NCBI RefSeq assembly: GCF_036323735.1
Contig: NW_026947393.1
Location: 1 to 64,000 of the forward strand
Direction of reading: 5' to 3'
Length of the DNA stretch: 64,000 nucleotides
Source: Rattus norvegicus
Lineage: Eukaryota > Chordata > Mammalia > Rodentia > Muridae
Made by a program: the position numbers and the translations under genes. The notes beneath the pieces are model-generated. The model did not search any database and was not told the DNA's origin. It saw only the letters and a program-made list of their open reading frames with translations. The first letter of the stretch is position 1; every line of letters starts with the position of its first letter. Below are positions 38,226-48,617 of the stretch, one piece after another.

Positions 38226-39992
38226 GAGGCTGCCCATTGATGTCTTTTACCGAGTGGCACTCATGAGCCCAATGGTTCCCCTTTTTGGACTTGTGGCACA
38301 GACCTTGTTGCCTTGGGCGTTGGCCAATTCCTGTACTGAATAGACTTCTCCTTTCTCAACATTGCCTTTTTAGGTGCACCTGTTGATCACACTTAACACA
38401 CACTCCTGAACTTCCTCCTTTTCTCTGCGTCTTCTGCATAACAGCATCCACAAGTCCAGCATTAGACAAGGTCACCCTATTTCCCTACAGACCTTCATCC
38501 AAGCTTCAAGTCCCTTATTCTTGTAAGGAATGATAGCAGCTCGACATTCCTTTGTGCACTGTTCATAGGCCAACTGTTTAATCAACGCCATAGCCGTATC
38601 GGGGTCGCCAAAGACTCTCCCCGCTGCTTCCACTAATCAGGCTACAAAGTCAGAGAATGGCTCCATAGGTCGTTGAAGGATCTTGATTAGGTTTCCACTC
38701 ACTTCTCCCTTATTAGGTAAGGATTTCCATGCCTTTGTTGTAACTTCTTAATCTGCTGGTAAACCTGTCCTGGATACCCTGTCTGAGCATTGGCAAAGCG
38801 TCCCTGACCCAGCAGCATATCTCTATCCCAGACAGACTGGCTGCCCCTCGCCCTGCTGCCAAGTTAGAGTCAGCATGTTCATTGGGAAACTCAATAAGAC
38901 AAGTTCTCCAATACAAATACTGTCCCAGTCTAAGACAGGCCCTAGTAAGTTTAATCCAATCACTAGGAGTCATGCAAAATCTGTGTCAGACCTCAACCTA
39001 AGCTATGGTAAATGAGGCCATAATGCCATAAGTGTTACTGATTCCTTCAGGGACTTGATCACCTTAAAGTCTAAAGGCTCATGATACCTTTGTTGATTAG
39101 CATCCACATAAACAGGATAGGCCAGATTCACTTCTGTGCGGACTGGCTCCCACACTTCTGGACAGAATGGACTACCTGGTTGTTGCATGCCCAATGTCTC
39201 GCAAGAAGAAGCCGTGGCTACAGGATTCCTCTGCGAACAAGCCTTTATTGTACAGCTCTCTTGAACAGGGACAGTGGGACCTCAAGCAGCAAGAGGGCTC
39301 ACCTTATATAGACAGCAGCAGAGGCTATGCTAATTGTCCTTCAGGGATTGGTGGAGCATGAATTACCTCATTAGCATTGTGCTGCTCCCTCATTAGCATA
39401 TTACTAGCCAATTGATGCTGGGTGAAAACCCTGCACATGTACAGTGCCGTTGTTAACCACAGGAGGACCCCCTGCACCTGAAACTTTATTTTCTCCCTCT
39501 ACAACTTTGCAGGGAGGAGGAGCTAAGGGGACCCTCCTACGGAGTTCGTCCACCATTTTAGACTTTTTCCTTTTCTTCTTCTTAATCTGTTTCGTCTGTT
39601 TCTTCCTCTATATCTGTCTTTTCTGAGTCTGTCTCCTTTGTACTTCCCTGGTTTTCTGTACTTTCCTCTTGAAGCATTTCATGGGCAGCTTTCCCCTTCT
39701 CTATAGTTGCCTGACAACATTTTTGATCCTCAGGACAACTATGCAGTAAATGCCACACTGGATGGACCCCAGGTCTTAGAGTCCCCTGTTCCAATGCAAA
39801 ATCAAGGTCTTTCCCTATTTTTTCCCAACTTGCCACAGTAAGGTTACCAGAGTCTGAGAACCAGGGAGCAAAGACATGGCATTCACACAAAAATCTCTCT
39901 ATGGTGCTCCTTTTTATTTTTAGTTCCTTATGCTCAAACAGCTCTTGAAGAGCCAGAAAAATTGGATGAGACTGTGAGGTCCTCAGGATCAA
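38226..39992 (-). pseudogene. gag remnant: matrix, capsid, nucleocapsid
   Basis: The frame 39,582-39,992 (136 residues) is the matrix region (HPIFLALQELFEHKELKIKR, then SWEKIGKDLDFALEQGTL), ending in an acidic Glu/Thr-rich stretch. Capsid sequence is seen in 39,003-39,194 (RYHEPLDFKVIKSLKESV) and 38,713-38,973 (SDWIKLTRACLRLGQYLYW). Two decayed zinc knuckles follow near 38,390 (CVKCDQQVHLKRQC) and 38,270 (CHKSKKGNHWAHEC); the second has Ser in place of a zinc-binding Cys. A 296-bp solo LTR (39,181-39,476) splits matrix from capsid, and stops and frameshifts add further damage. Together the blocks span all of gag. Confidence 0.85.
39181..39476 (-). mobile_element. Solo LTR nested in the proviral gag
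   Basis: A 296-bp element with TG...CA ends, flanked by CCTGGT (39,175-39,180) and CCTGAA (39,477-39,482), a decayed 6-bp target-site duplication. On the minus strand it has a TATATAAGG box (about 39,301-39,309), an AATAAA signal (about 39,247-39,252) and ends GGGCATGCAACA. It is unrelated to the 305-bp LTRs of the host provirus and related to the LTR at 56,208. Confidence 0.85.
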
Positions 39993-40175
39993 AACTTTCT
40001 AGGCTGCTGTGACTTCCTAAGCGTCTTCCTAATTTCAGTTTGTTTCTACCGAGAACTTACTTTTTAACTACCCTGAGAATTTAAAACCACTTATTTCCCA
40101 CGGTCCTTATGGTCCCACCTTACCTTGGGAAATTTCCAGCGATGCCCCGACTGCAAGAAGTTCTGATATCAGGAG

Positions 40176-40201
40176 GTCACTTTACGGGTCACCACTTGCC
40201 G
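40176..40201 (-). promoter_or_regulatory. Candidate primer-binding-site region of the provirus
   Basis: The region directly downstream of the 5' LTR on the minus strand. It contains TGGTGACCCGTAAAG, which has the look of a decayed primer-binding site, but I cannot assign the tRNA and it starts some bases inside the expected position. Confidence 0.35.
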
Positions 40202-40506
40202 TGTCCACCCTCGACCAGCATGGAAGACACGAATAGTGAAGATCTTCTTCAACGAGTTTTACTCAGGAACGTTGATACAATTTTCTGACCACAGGGAACC
40301 CCCAAACCAAACTTAAATAGATAGTGCTGGCCAATCCTAGCAAGCCAAATGGGTCATGCAGATAGGCTTTCAAAATGCAGAATCTGGCAGGCCAGGTGGC
40401 ACAGCCAAATAAGGAATAGTTTACTAAAAGGAGAGCTCACCATTGGGAGGGTGGAAGGCAGAAACTAGCACCAACTTAGAGTCCTGGCACGTCGCAGCTG
40501 CCTACA
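40202..40506 (-). repeat. 5' LTR of the provirus
   Basis: A 305-bp partner of the LTR at 33,817-34,121, starting TGTCCACCCTCGACCAGCAT on the plus strand and ending CTGCCTACA. The gag leader follows on its left (minus-strand downstream). Confidence 0.9.
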
Positions 40507-40810
40507 GTTGCTTTTCAAGGAATTTACAATAAGAAATTCAAATACAATATTCATTCAATAAAAGGTCTGTAGGGAAAATACTAGACTTTGGGAAACAGAG
40601 AAAACCTAGAAAATTGAACTGTATGTCACAGGAAAAAATCTGTGACATACAGAATAATAATATTCTCTAGAAGAATCTCCAACACTCCATGTTCCTACAT
40701 CTTTATTACCCATGCCAAGCCCCTGAACAAGTTTCTCCATTCAGAACATGAAACCACTAGTGAAGCAGAGAGAAATCTCTAGAATTAGACAGATGGAGTA
40801 CATAAAGTTT
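40507..40810 (+). repeat. Array monomer 4, right part
   Basis: Resumes the monomer after the provirus (CAAGGAATTTACAATAAGAAATTCAA) up to the next unit start. Confidence 0.85.
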
Positions 40811-42899
40811 TCCACTGTGTCAGAGGAGACATACTTTGAAAGTGGTTACTGTTTGACATGTAATTCAGAGAAATTGGGGAGTGATAATAAAGAGGATGAA
40901 GAGATAGGAAATGGGTAGAAGGATGCTGGCCTTCTATCTTGGTATAAAAAAACAAGGAAGAAATATGTGGTCCTTTGTAAAACTCAGAGAGCCCTTGGTA
41001 GGTGTTGAGTGGGATGGCTGAAGAGATAGCCTTGATCTGAGCTTCTATATAAGGGAATAAGGAACTGTGAGGCTCTTAGAAGCTTGTAGACTTCCCTGTT
41101 CTTATGGTTCCTGGAAGTCAAAGGGTTTATATCATTTATTTCTTTATTCCAAAAGCCAAGTGTTGTGAAGGGCACAGTTGTTTTCCTGAGAACTCATGAC
41201 CTTTACACTTTTTCGCAAGAAGAAAAGGTCCTAAGGAAGAAGGGAAAAACAAGTATTGTGTCACTAACTAAAGGTAAACACATACATGCTTTGTATACCT
41301 ATCATGCACTTTGTGTCTGACACTGATATTTGGGAGAGAGAAGTGCTTCTAGTTGGGACTTCAATAACTCAGTCATTCCACTAGTATTACTCTACCACTT
41401 CAGATTTCTGAGTCAATATTTGTGATGGCTTTGCAGCTTTCTTTTCTTTTATATCATTCATTTTTTTATATTTAAACAAAATTTATTGCTTTTTAATTAG
41501 ATGTTTCTATATATACATTTAAAATATTATTTCCTTTCCCAGTTTCCTGTGCATAAGATCCCTACCTGTTCCATACCCTTCTTCTCTAACCAAACTTTCT
41601 GCGCATGACATTGTCTTGAACAGGGAGACAAATTAGAGGGGACAAGGGCTTCTCTTTTCAATGTTGCCCAAAAAGGCCATCCTCTGCAGCATATGCATTT
41701 GTAGCCATAGACTACTCCATGTACTTTCTCTGATTATTGGTCTAGTTATAAAAATCTCTGGTTCATTGGCATCATTGTTCTTATGTGGTTTAAAGCACGT
41801 TCAGTTCTTCTAATCCTTTTTTTTTTTAATTTAACCACATGTCTGTTTTCAGTTCACTGGTTTGCTACTAGCATTCACTTCTGTATTTGACATGCTGTAT
41901 CTGTGTCTCCAGTAAATATCTATATCCAGTTCCTTGCAGAATGCACTTCCTACCTTCATCAATCTTATCTAGTTTTTTTTTTTTTTTTTGGTCTGATGTA
42001 TACATATATACTTTTGGTGGCTCTTACACCTATGAAGTTAATTGGAAAGTTAACATGGATTCTGACCAACTAGGTCAAGAATATAGAATTCAAAAATGAC
42101 AATTTCAAAGAGACTCCCCCTGTTTTTATGAACCTATTGAAGTAGACTTTATTTTTCTCTTTTATTCAGAGCTGGGGAAGGAACCGAGGGTCTTGCGCTT
42201 GCTAGGCAAGCGCTCTCCATTGAGGTAAATCCCAAACCTTAAGTAGACGTTTAACTGGTCCTCAGGTCATTCTTTTCCCTGCACATCATCCAGTATCTTA
42301 CGTTTGGCCTGAAGAAAGAATCATGGTAAATCATCCTAAACCCTCAATTCTGGCCATGGGAACACTGGACGCTAGAGAGTGTAGTACTGATATCAAATGG
42401 GACAAGAAACAGAATTCAATAGTCAATGTTTTCTTTGTTCTCCTGATGTCTGGTAATTTTTTGATAAAATAAGAATTTGGGAGATTACATTTGAAGTAGG
42501 TACACAGAATTTACACTATTATACTTACTCTATATCAGGGCCCCATATGTGACAATATCATTGCAGAAAATGGTACTTGAAAACAGAATTTTTGAGATCA
42601 ATTTCTGAGAAAAATTTATAAAGTCACCTAACAAGGAATTTACAATAAGAAATTGAAATACAATATTCGTTCAATTATACATCTGTAGGGAAAATACTGG
42701 TCATTGTGATACAGAGAAAACCTAGAAAATTTAACTGTGTGTCACAGGAATGAACCGGGGATTAAAAATATTATCTAGGAACATCTCCTACACTCCATGT
42801 TCCTAAATCGTTTTCACCCATGCCACGCCCCACAGCATGTAACCACTAGTCAAGCACAGAGAATTCTCTAGCTTTAGAGAGAAGGTGTATATAAAGGTT
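40811..42899 (+). repeat. Array monomer 5
   Basis: The unit start at 40,811 jumps after about 30 bp to the TAATTCAGAGAAATTGGG block, so the palindrome segment is deleted; TATAAAA is kept at about 40,943. The L1 fragment is at about 41,465-41,990, with a T-run at 41,975-41,990 and only a short TA stretch after it. An ID SINE interrupts it at 42,148. Confidence 0.9.
42148..42240 (-). mobile_element. ID SINE (BC1-derived), minus strand
   Basis: The reverse complement reads GGATTTACCTCAATGGAGAG, then GCTTGCCTAGCAAGCGCAAG and CCCCAGCTC with an A-rich tail. It is flanked by AAGTAGAC at 42,140-42,147 and 42,241-42,248, a perfect 8-bp target-site duplication. The monomer sequence is uninterrupted when it is removed. 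Confidence 0.95.
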
Positions 42900-45204
42900 T
42901 CCACTGTGTCATAGGAGACATACCTATAAAGTGCAAACTTGAATCTGGTCAATGTAAGGAAAGGTGTTCATCAGGTAGGCCATGACAGTTTTCAGTGACA
43001 TCATTGTCAGGCATTCCCTGAAAACTCTCTTCTAACCTGGAGAGCACTAGATTCTTCTGTGATGTCACAAGTGTTGTTGTGACTGCAACTTCCTCTGAGA
43101 TATTCTTTCAGTACTTCTAGGGTTTACTAATAGGCCTCTACTTCAGAGCACATTTGGGAGTGATAACAAAGACGATGAAGAGAATAGAAATAGGGAGAAA
43201 AAAGCTGATCTTCTTTCCTGGTATAAAAAACAAGGAAGAAATATGTGGTCCTTTGGAAAGTTCAGTGAGTCCTTTGTAGGGTTTGAGTGATATCGCTGAA
43301 GAGATAGCATTGATCTGAGTCTTCCACATAAGGGAATCAGGAGCTGGGAGACTCTCAGAAGCATTTGCACGTCTCTGTTCTTATCTGGACTTCTCTGTTC
43401 TTATGGTTCCTTGAAATAAGAGAGTTTATATCATTAATTTCTTTATACCAAAAGCCAAGTGTTGTGAAGGGCACAGTTGTTTTCCTGAGAACTCATGACC
43501 CTTACTCTTTTTTTCAAGAAGAAAAGGTCCTAAGGAAGAAGGGAAAAACAAGTATTGTATCCCTAGTTCTGAATAAACTCCTCCACACTTTGGATACCTA
43601 TAGTACAGTTTGTCTCTCACACTGATATCTGGGGTAGAGAAGTATTTGTAGTTGAGACTTCATCATCTCAGTCTTTCCACTAGTATTACTCTGAATAACA
43701 CTTCAGATTTCTGTGTCAAGATGTCTTTTTACTTGGCAGCTTTCTTTCTTTCATATCATTCTTTTTTTATTTTTTACCAAAATTTATTGTTTTATAACTG
43801 GATGTTTCTATATTTACTTTTAAAATATTATTTCCTTTCCCAGTTTCCTGCCCATAAGGTTCCTACCCGTTCCATTTCCTTCTTTTCAAACCAGCCTTTC
43901 TGCCGCAATGCATTCCCTTGAACTGGGAGACAAAGTAGGGAATACAAGAGCTTCTCTTTCCAATGTTGCCCAAAAAGGCCATTTTCTGCCACATATGCAT
44001 TTGGAGCCATAGGTTAGTCCATGTACTTTCTTTGTAAATCTGTCTATTATAAGAAAGCGCTGGTCACGGGCATTGTTATTCTTCTCGGGTTGAAAGCACC
44101 TTCAGCTCTTTGAATCCTTTTTCAAAATTTACCAACAAGAGGTCTGTTTTCAGTTAACTGGTATGTCCCAGCATTCACTTTTGTATTTGACAGGCTGTAT
44201 CTGTATCTCTCAGTAAATATTTATACCTGGTTCCTTGCAGAATGAACTTCTTACCTTCATCAATCTTATCTAGTTTGGTTGGCTGATGAGTACAAATATA
44301 ATTTTGGTGGCTCTTACACCTATTTTGTCAAGTGGAATGTTTACATGGATTTTGCTGAACTATGTGAAGAATGTAGAATTAAGGAATGACAATGCAAATA
44401 GATTCCGTCCTGTTTTTATGAACCTATTGAAGTAGACGTATAACTGGTCCTCAAGCCATTCTTCTTCCTGCCCATTATCTGGTATCTTACATTTGGTTTT
44501 AAGAAAGAATCTTGGTAAAACATCCTAAACCCTCAGTTCTGGCTATGGGAAAACTGGAAGCTAGATAGTGTAGTACTGATATCAAATGGGATTAGATAAC
44601 CAAATACAATAGTCCATGTTGTTTTTGATTTCCTGATGTCTGGTAATTTTTTTGTTAAAATAAGTATTTGTGAGTTTATCATTTGAAGTAGTTTTACAGT
44701 ATTTATGCTGTTATACTCACTATATAGCTGGGCCCACTTTGTGACAAAAATCATTGCAGAAAATGGAATTAGAAAACAGAATTATTGAGTACACATTGAG
44801 GAAAATTTACAAAACCCCCTATCAAGGAATTAACCATAAGGAATTGAAATACAATATTCATTAAATTAAAGGTCTGTAGGGAAAATACTGGCCTTTGGGA
44901 AACAGAGAAAACACAGAAAATTGAACTTTATATCAACGGAATGAAACTGGGAATAAAAATATTATCTAGAGGGGCTGAGGATTTAGCTCAGTGGTAGAGC
45001 GCTTACCTAGGAAGCGCAAGGCCCTGGGTTCGATCCCCAGCTCCAAAAAAAAGAACCAAAAAAAATATTATCTAGAATTATCTCCTACACTCCATGTTCC
45101 TAAATCTTTTCTACCCTGTCTAATTTTCTCCATTCAGAGCATGTAACCACTTGTGAAGCAGAGAGAAGTCTCTAGCTTTAGAGAGATGTGTTATGTATAG
45201 GTTT
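42900..45204 (+). repeat. Array monomer 6
   Basis: Full unit with TGATGTCA at 43,060-43,067 and TATAAAA at 43,222-43,228. The short stretch TCTGGACTTCTCTGTTCTTAT near 43,370-43,405 is locally duplicated. The L1 fragment is at about 43,770-44,285, with almost no microsatellite. It carries an ID SINE at 44,971. Confidence 0.9.
44971..45060 (+). mobile_element. ID SINE (BC1-derived), plus strand
   Basis: Starts GGGGCTGAGGATTTAGCTCA and contains the tRNA-like promoter boxes (TAGCTCAGTGGTAGAGCGC and GGTTCGATCC) and an A-rich tail. It is flanked by a perfect 16-bp target-site duplication AAAAATATTATCTAGA at 44,955-44,970 and 45,061-45,076. The pristine duplication shows it is much younger than the array. 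Confidence 0.97.
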
Positions 45205-46895
45205 CAACTGTGTAACGGGAGACATACTTGGAAAGTGAAAATTCGAATCTGGTCAATGTAAGGAAAGGTGTTCAGCAGGTAGTCCACAGCAGTTCTCAGT
45301 GCCATAATCATTAGGACCTCCCTGAAAACTCTCTTGTAACCTTGAGCGTCCTAGCTTCTGTGATGTCACAACTATTGTCGTGACTGCAACTGCCTCTCAG
45401 TTATTCCTTCACCAATAGGTTTTACTAATATTCTCTAATTCAGAGCAAATTGTGGTGTGGTAACAAAGAGGAAGAAGTGTTTGGAAATGGGGAGAAGGAA
45501 GCGGGCCTTCTGTCTTGGTATAAAAAATAAGGAAGAAAAATGTGGTCCTTTGGAAAGTTCAGTGAGTCCTTTGTAGGGCTTGAGTGATATCGCTGAAAAG
45601 ATAGCCTTAATCTGAGCCTTATAAATAAGGGAATCATGAGCTTGGAGACTCTCAGAAACAACAGGACTTTCCTGTTCTTATGGTTCCTGAGGGATTATAT
45701 CATTCATTTCTTTATTCCAAAAACCAAGTGTTGTGAAAGGCACAGTTGTTTTAATGAGAGCTAAGGACCTTTACTCTTTTTGTCAAGAAGAAAAGGTACT
45801 AAGGAGAAGGGAAAAACAAGTATTCTGTCCCTAACTCAAGGTAATCATCTCCTCTGTGCTTTGGATACCTATAGTGCAGTTTGTGTCTGACACTGATATT
45901 TGGGAGAGAATGTTCTTCTAGTTGAGAATTCATCATCTCAGTCTTTCCACTAGTATTACTATGACTATGACTTTAAATTTCTGAGCCAATAATTGTTATG
46001 ACTTTGCACATTTATTTTCTTTTATATCATTCATTTTTTTATATTTTAGCAAAATTAATTCCTTTTAACTAGATTTTTAACTAGATATAAACATTTAAAA
46101 TATTATTTCCATTTCCAGTTTCCTGATTAAAAGTTCCCTACGCATTCCATTTCCTTCTTCTCTAAACAGCCTTTCGGACTCGTGACATTCCCTTGAACTG
46201 GAAGACAAACTAGGAAGGACAAGTGCCTCTCTTTTCAATGTTGCCCAAAATGACATCCTTAGCCACTTATTCATTTGGAGCCATAGGTCAGTACATGTAT
46301 TTTCTTTTTATATTATTCTAGTACAATAAAGCTCTGTATCATTGATATAGTTGTTCTTATGGTGTTGAAAGCACCCTCAGCTCTTCTAATCCTTTTTCAA
46401 GATTTAGCAACAATAGGTCCGTTTTCAGTGCACTGGTTTACTACCACCATTCACTTCTGTATTTGACATGCTGTATCTGTGTCTCTCAGTAAATATCTAT
46501 ATCTGGTGCCTGGCAGAAAGCACTTCTTACCTTCATCAATCTTACCTAGTTTTGTTGGCTGATGTATACATATATACTTTTGGTGGCTCCTACACCTAAG
46601 TGTTTAAGTGGAAAATTATCATGGATTCTGGCCAAATATGTCAATAGTGTAAAATTCACAAATGACAATTTCAAATAGACTCTCTCCTGTTTTTATTAAC
46701 TTATTAAAGAAGATGTTTAACTGGTCCTCAAGACATTTTTCTCCCTGTCCCTAGTCCAGTATCTTACTTTTGGACTTAAGAAAGAATCATGATAAATCAT
46801 CCTACCCTTATGTCTGGGCATGGAAACACTGAAAACTAGATAGAGTGTACAGGAATGACCTGTGAATAAAAATATTGTCTATAAGAACTTCCTAC
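45205..46895 (+). repeat. Array monomer 7a (right end deleted)
   Basis: TGATGTCA is at 45,361-45,368 and TATAAAA at 45,519-45,525. The L1 fragment is at about 46,045-46,562. The unit ends early: at about 46,895 the sequence jumps from the CTACACTC block straight to CTTTTCTGTTCTTATGG, a point about 0.7 kb into the next unit. Part of its right end (between about 46,840 and 46,850) is also missing. Confidence 0.85.
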
Positions 46896-48617
46896 ACTCT
46901 GCACTTTTCTGTTCTTATGGTTCCTGGAAGACAGTGGGTTTATATCATTCATTTCTTTATTCCAAAAGCCAAGTGTTTGAAGGGCATATTTGTTTTCCTG
47001 ATAAGTCATGACCTTTATACTTTGTCAAGAAGAAAAGGTCCTAAGGAAGAAGGGAAAAACAAGTACTGTATGCTTAGCTCCAAGTAAACTCATGCTTTGG
47101 ATATCTATAGAGCACTTTGTGTCTGACACTGATATTTGGGAGAGAGAAGTGCTTCTAGTTGAGACTTGATCATCTCAGTCTTTCCACTAGTATTACTCAG
47201 ACTACCACTTCAATTTCCTAGGAAATACATGTGATTACTTGGCATCTTGCTTTTCTTTTATGTCATTCATATTTTTTAGAAAATTTTATTGCTTTTTTTA
47301 AACTGGATGTTTTCTATATTTACATTTAAAATATTAATTCCTTACCCAGTTTATTCCCTTAAGATCCCTACATGTTCCCTTTTCTTACTTCTATAACCAG
47401 ACTTTCTGTCCATTGACATTCCCTTGAACTGGGAGACAAATTAGGGAGGACCACGGGCATCATCACCATTTTTGCCCAAAAAGGCCATCCTCTGCCACAT
47501 ATAAATTTGGAGCCATAGATCAGTCCATGTACGTTCTTTGTTTATTGGTCTGGTATCCGAAGGCTCTGGTTTATTGGCATTGTTGTTCTTATGAGGTTGA
47601 AATCACCTTCAGCTCTTCTAACCTTTTTCAATATTTACCTACAAGAGGTCCGTTTTCAGTTCACTGGTTTGCTACTAGCATTCACTTCTGTATTTGACAT
47701 GCCGTATCTGTGTCTCTCAGTAAATATCTTTATCCAGTTCCTGGAAGAATGCACTTATTAGCTGTATCAATCTTATCTAGTTTTGGTGGCTGATGTATAT
47801 AAATAATTTTGGAGGCTTCTACACTTACGTTGTTAAGCGGAATGTTAACAAGGATTCTCCCCAACTATGTCAAGAACGTAGAATTCACAGATGACAATGT
47901 AAATAGACTTCCTCCTGTTTTTATGAACCTATTGAAGTAGACATTTAACTGGTCCTCAAGCCATTCTTCTCCCCTGCCCATCATCTGGTAGATTACATTT
48001 GGCCTTAAGAAAGAATCATGGTAAAACATCCTAAACACTCAAGTGTGGCCATGGGAACACTGGAAGATAGATAGGGTAGTACTGATATCAAATGGGAGTA
48101 GAGAACCGAATAAAAAATCCATGTTATACTTTGCTTTCCTAATGTCTGGTAATTTTTTTGATAAAAAAATGGAATTTGGGAATTCATCATTTGAAATAGG
48201 TACACAGTAGTTACAGTGTTGTACTCATTCTATAGCTGGGCCCCCTTTGTGACCAAAATCATTGCAGAAAATTTAATTGGAAAACAGAATTTTTGATTAC
48301 ACAATAAGGAACATTTACAAAGTCCCCTATCAAGGAATTTACAGTAAGAAATTGAAATACAATATTCATTCAATTAAAGGTTGTAGAGAAAATGCTGGCA
48401 TTTGGGAAAGAAAGAAAACACAGAAAATTGAACGTTATGTCACAGGAATGAACCTGGGAATAAAAATATTATCTAGAATTATTTCCTACACTCCAGGTTC
48501 CTAAATAGTTTCTACCCATGCTAAGCCCCTGCCTAACTTTCTACATTCAGAGCATGTAACGACTAGAGAAGCAGAGAGAAGTCTCTACTTTAGAGTGATG
48601 TAGTACATACAGGTTTC
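46896..48617 (+). repeat. Array monomer 7b (left end deleted)
   Basis: Begins in the TTCTGTTCTTATGGTTCCTGG block, so it lacks the palindrome and TATA-like parts. The L1 fragment is at about 47,280-47,790. With 7a it was probably fused by unequal exchange or deletion. Confidence 0.85.

Larger units (their letters stand above)
33817..40506 (-). mobile_element. Class II (betaretrovirus-like) endogenous provirus, defective
   Basis: A 6.7-kb provirus on the minus strand with two 305-bp LTRs, a polypurine tract inside the left LTR, and remnants in the order gag, dUTPase/protease, pol (reverse transcriptase, RNase H, integrase) and a short env tail. Six bases flanking it, TTATCA (33,811-33,816) and TTTTCA (40,512-40,517), fit a 6-bp target-site duplication with one change; about five bases at the right LTR edge remain unassigned. 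It sits inside array monomer 4. The dUTPase fused upstream of the protease and the G-patch at the end of the protease are betaretroviral traits. All genes carry stops or frameshifts, and a solo LTR disrupts gag. The LTRs differ at many positions, so the insertion is old. Confidence 0.9.

Noticed and set aside
43652..43921. 89-codon Phe/Leu-rich plus frame
   Set aside because: Lies on the antisense L1 fragment of monomer 6 and is not open in other copies.
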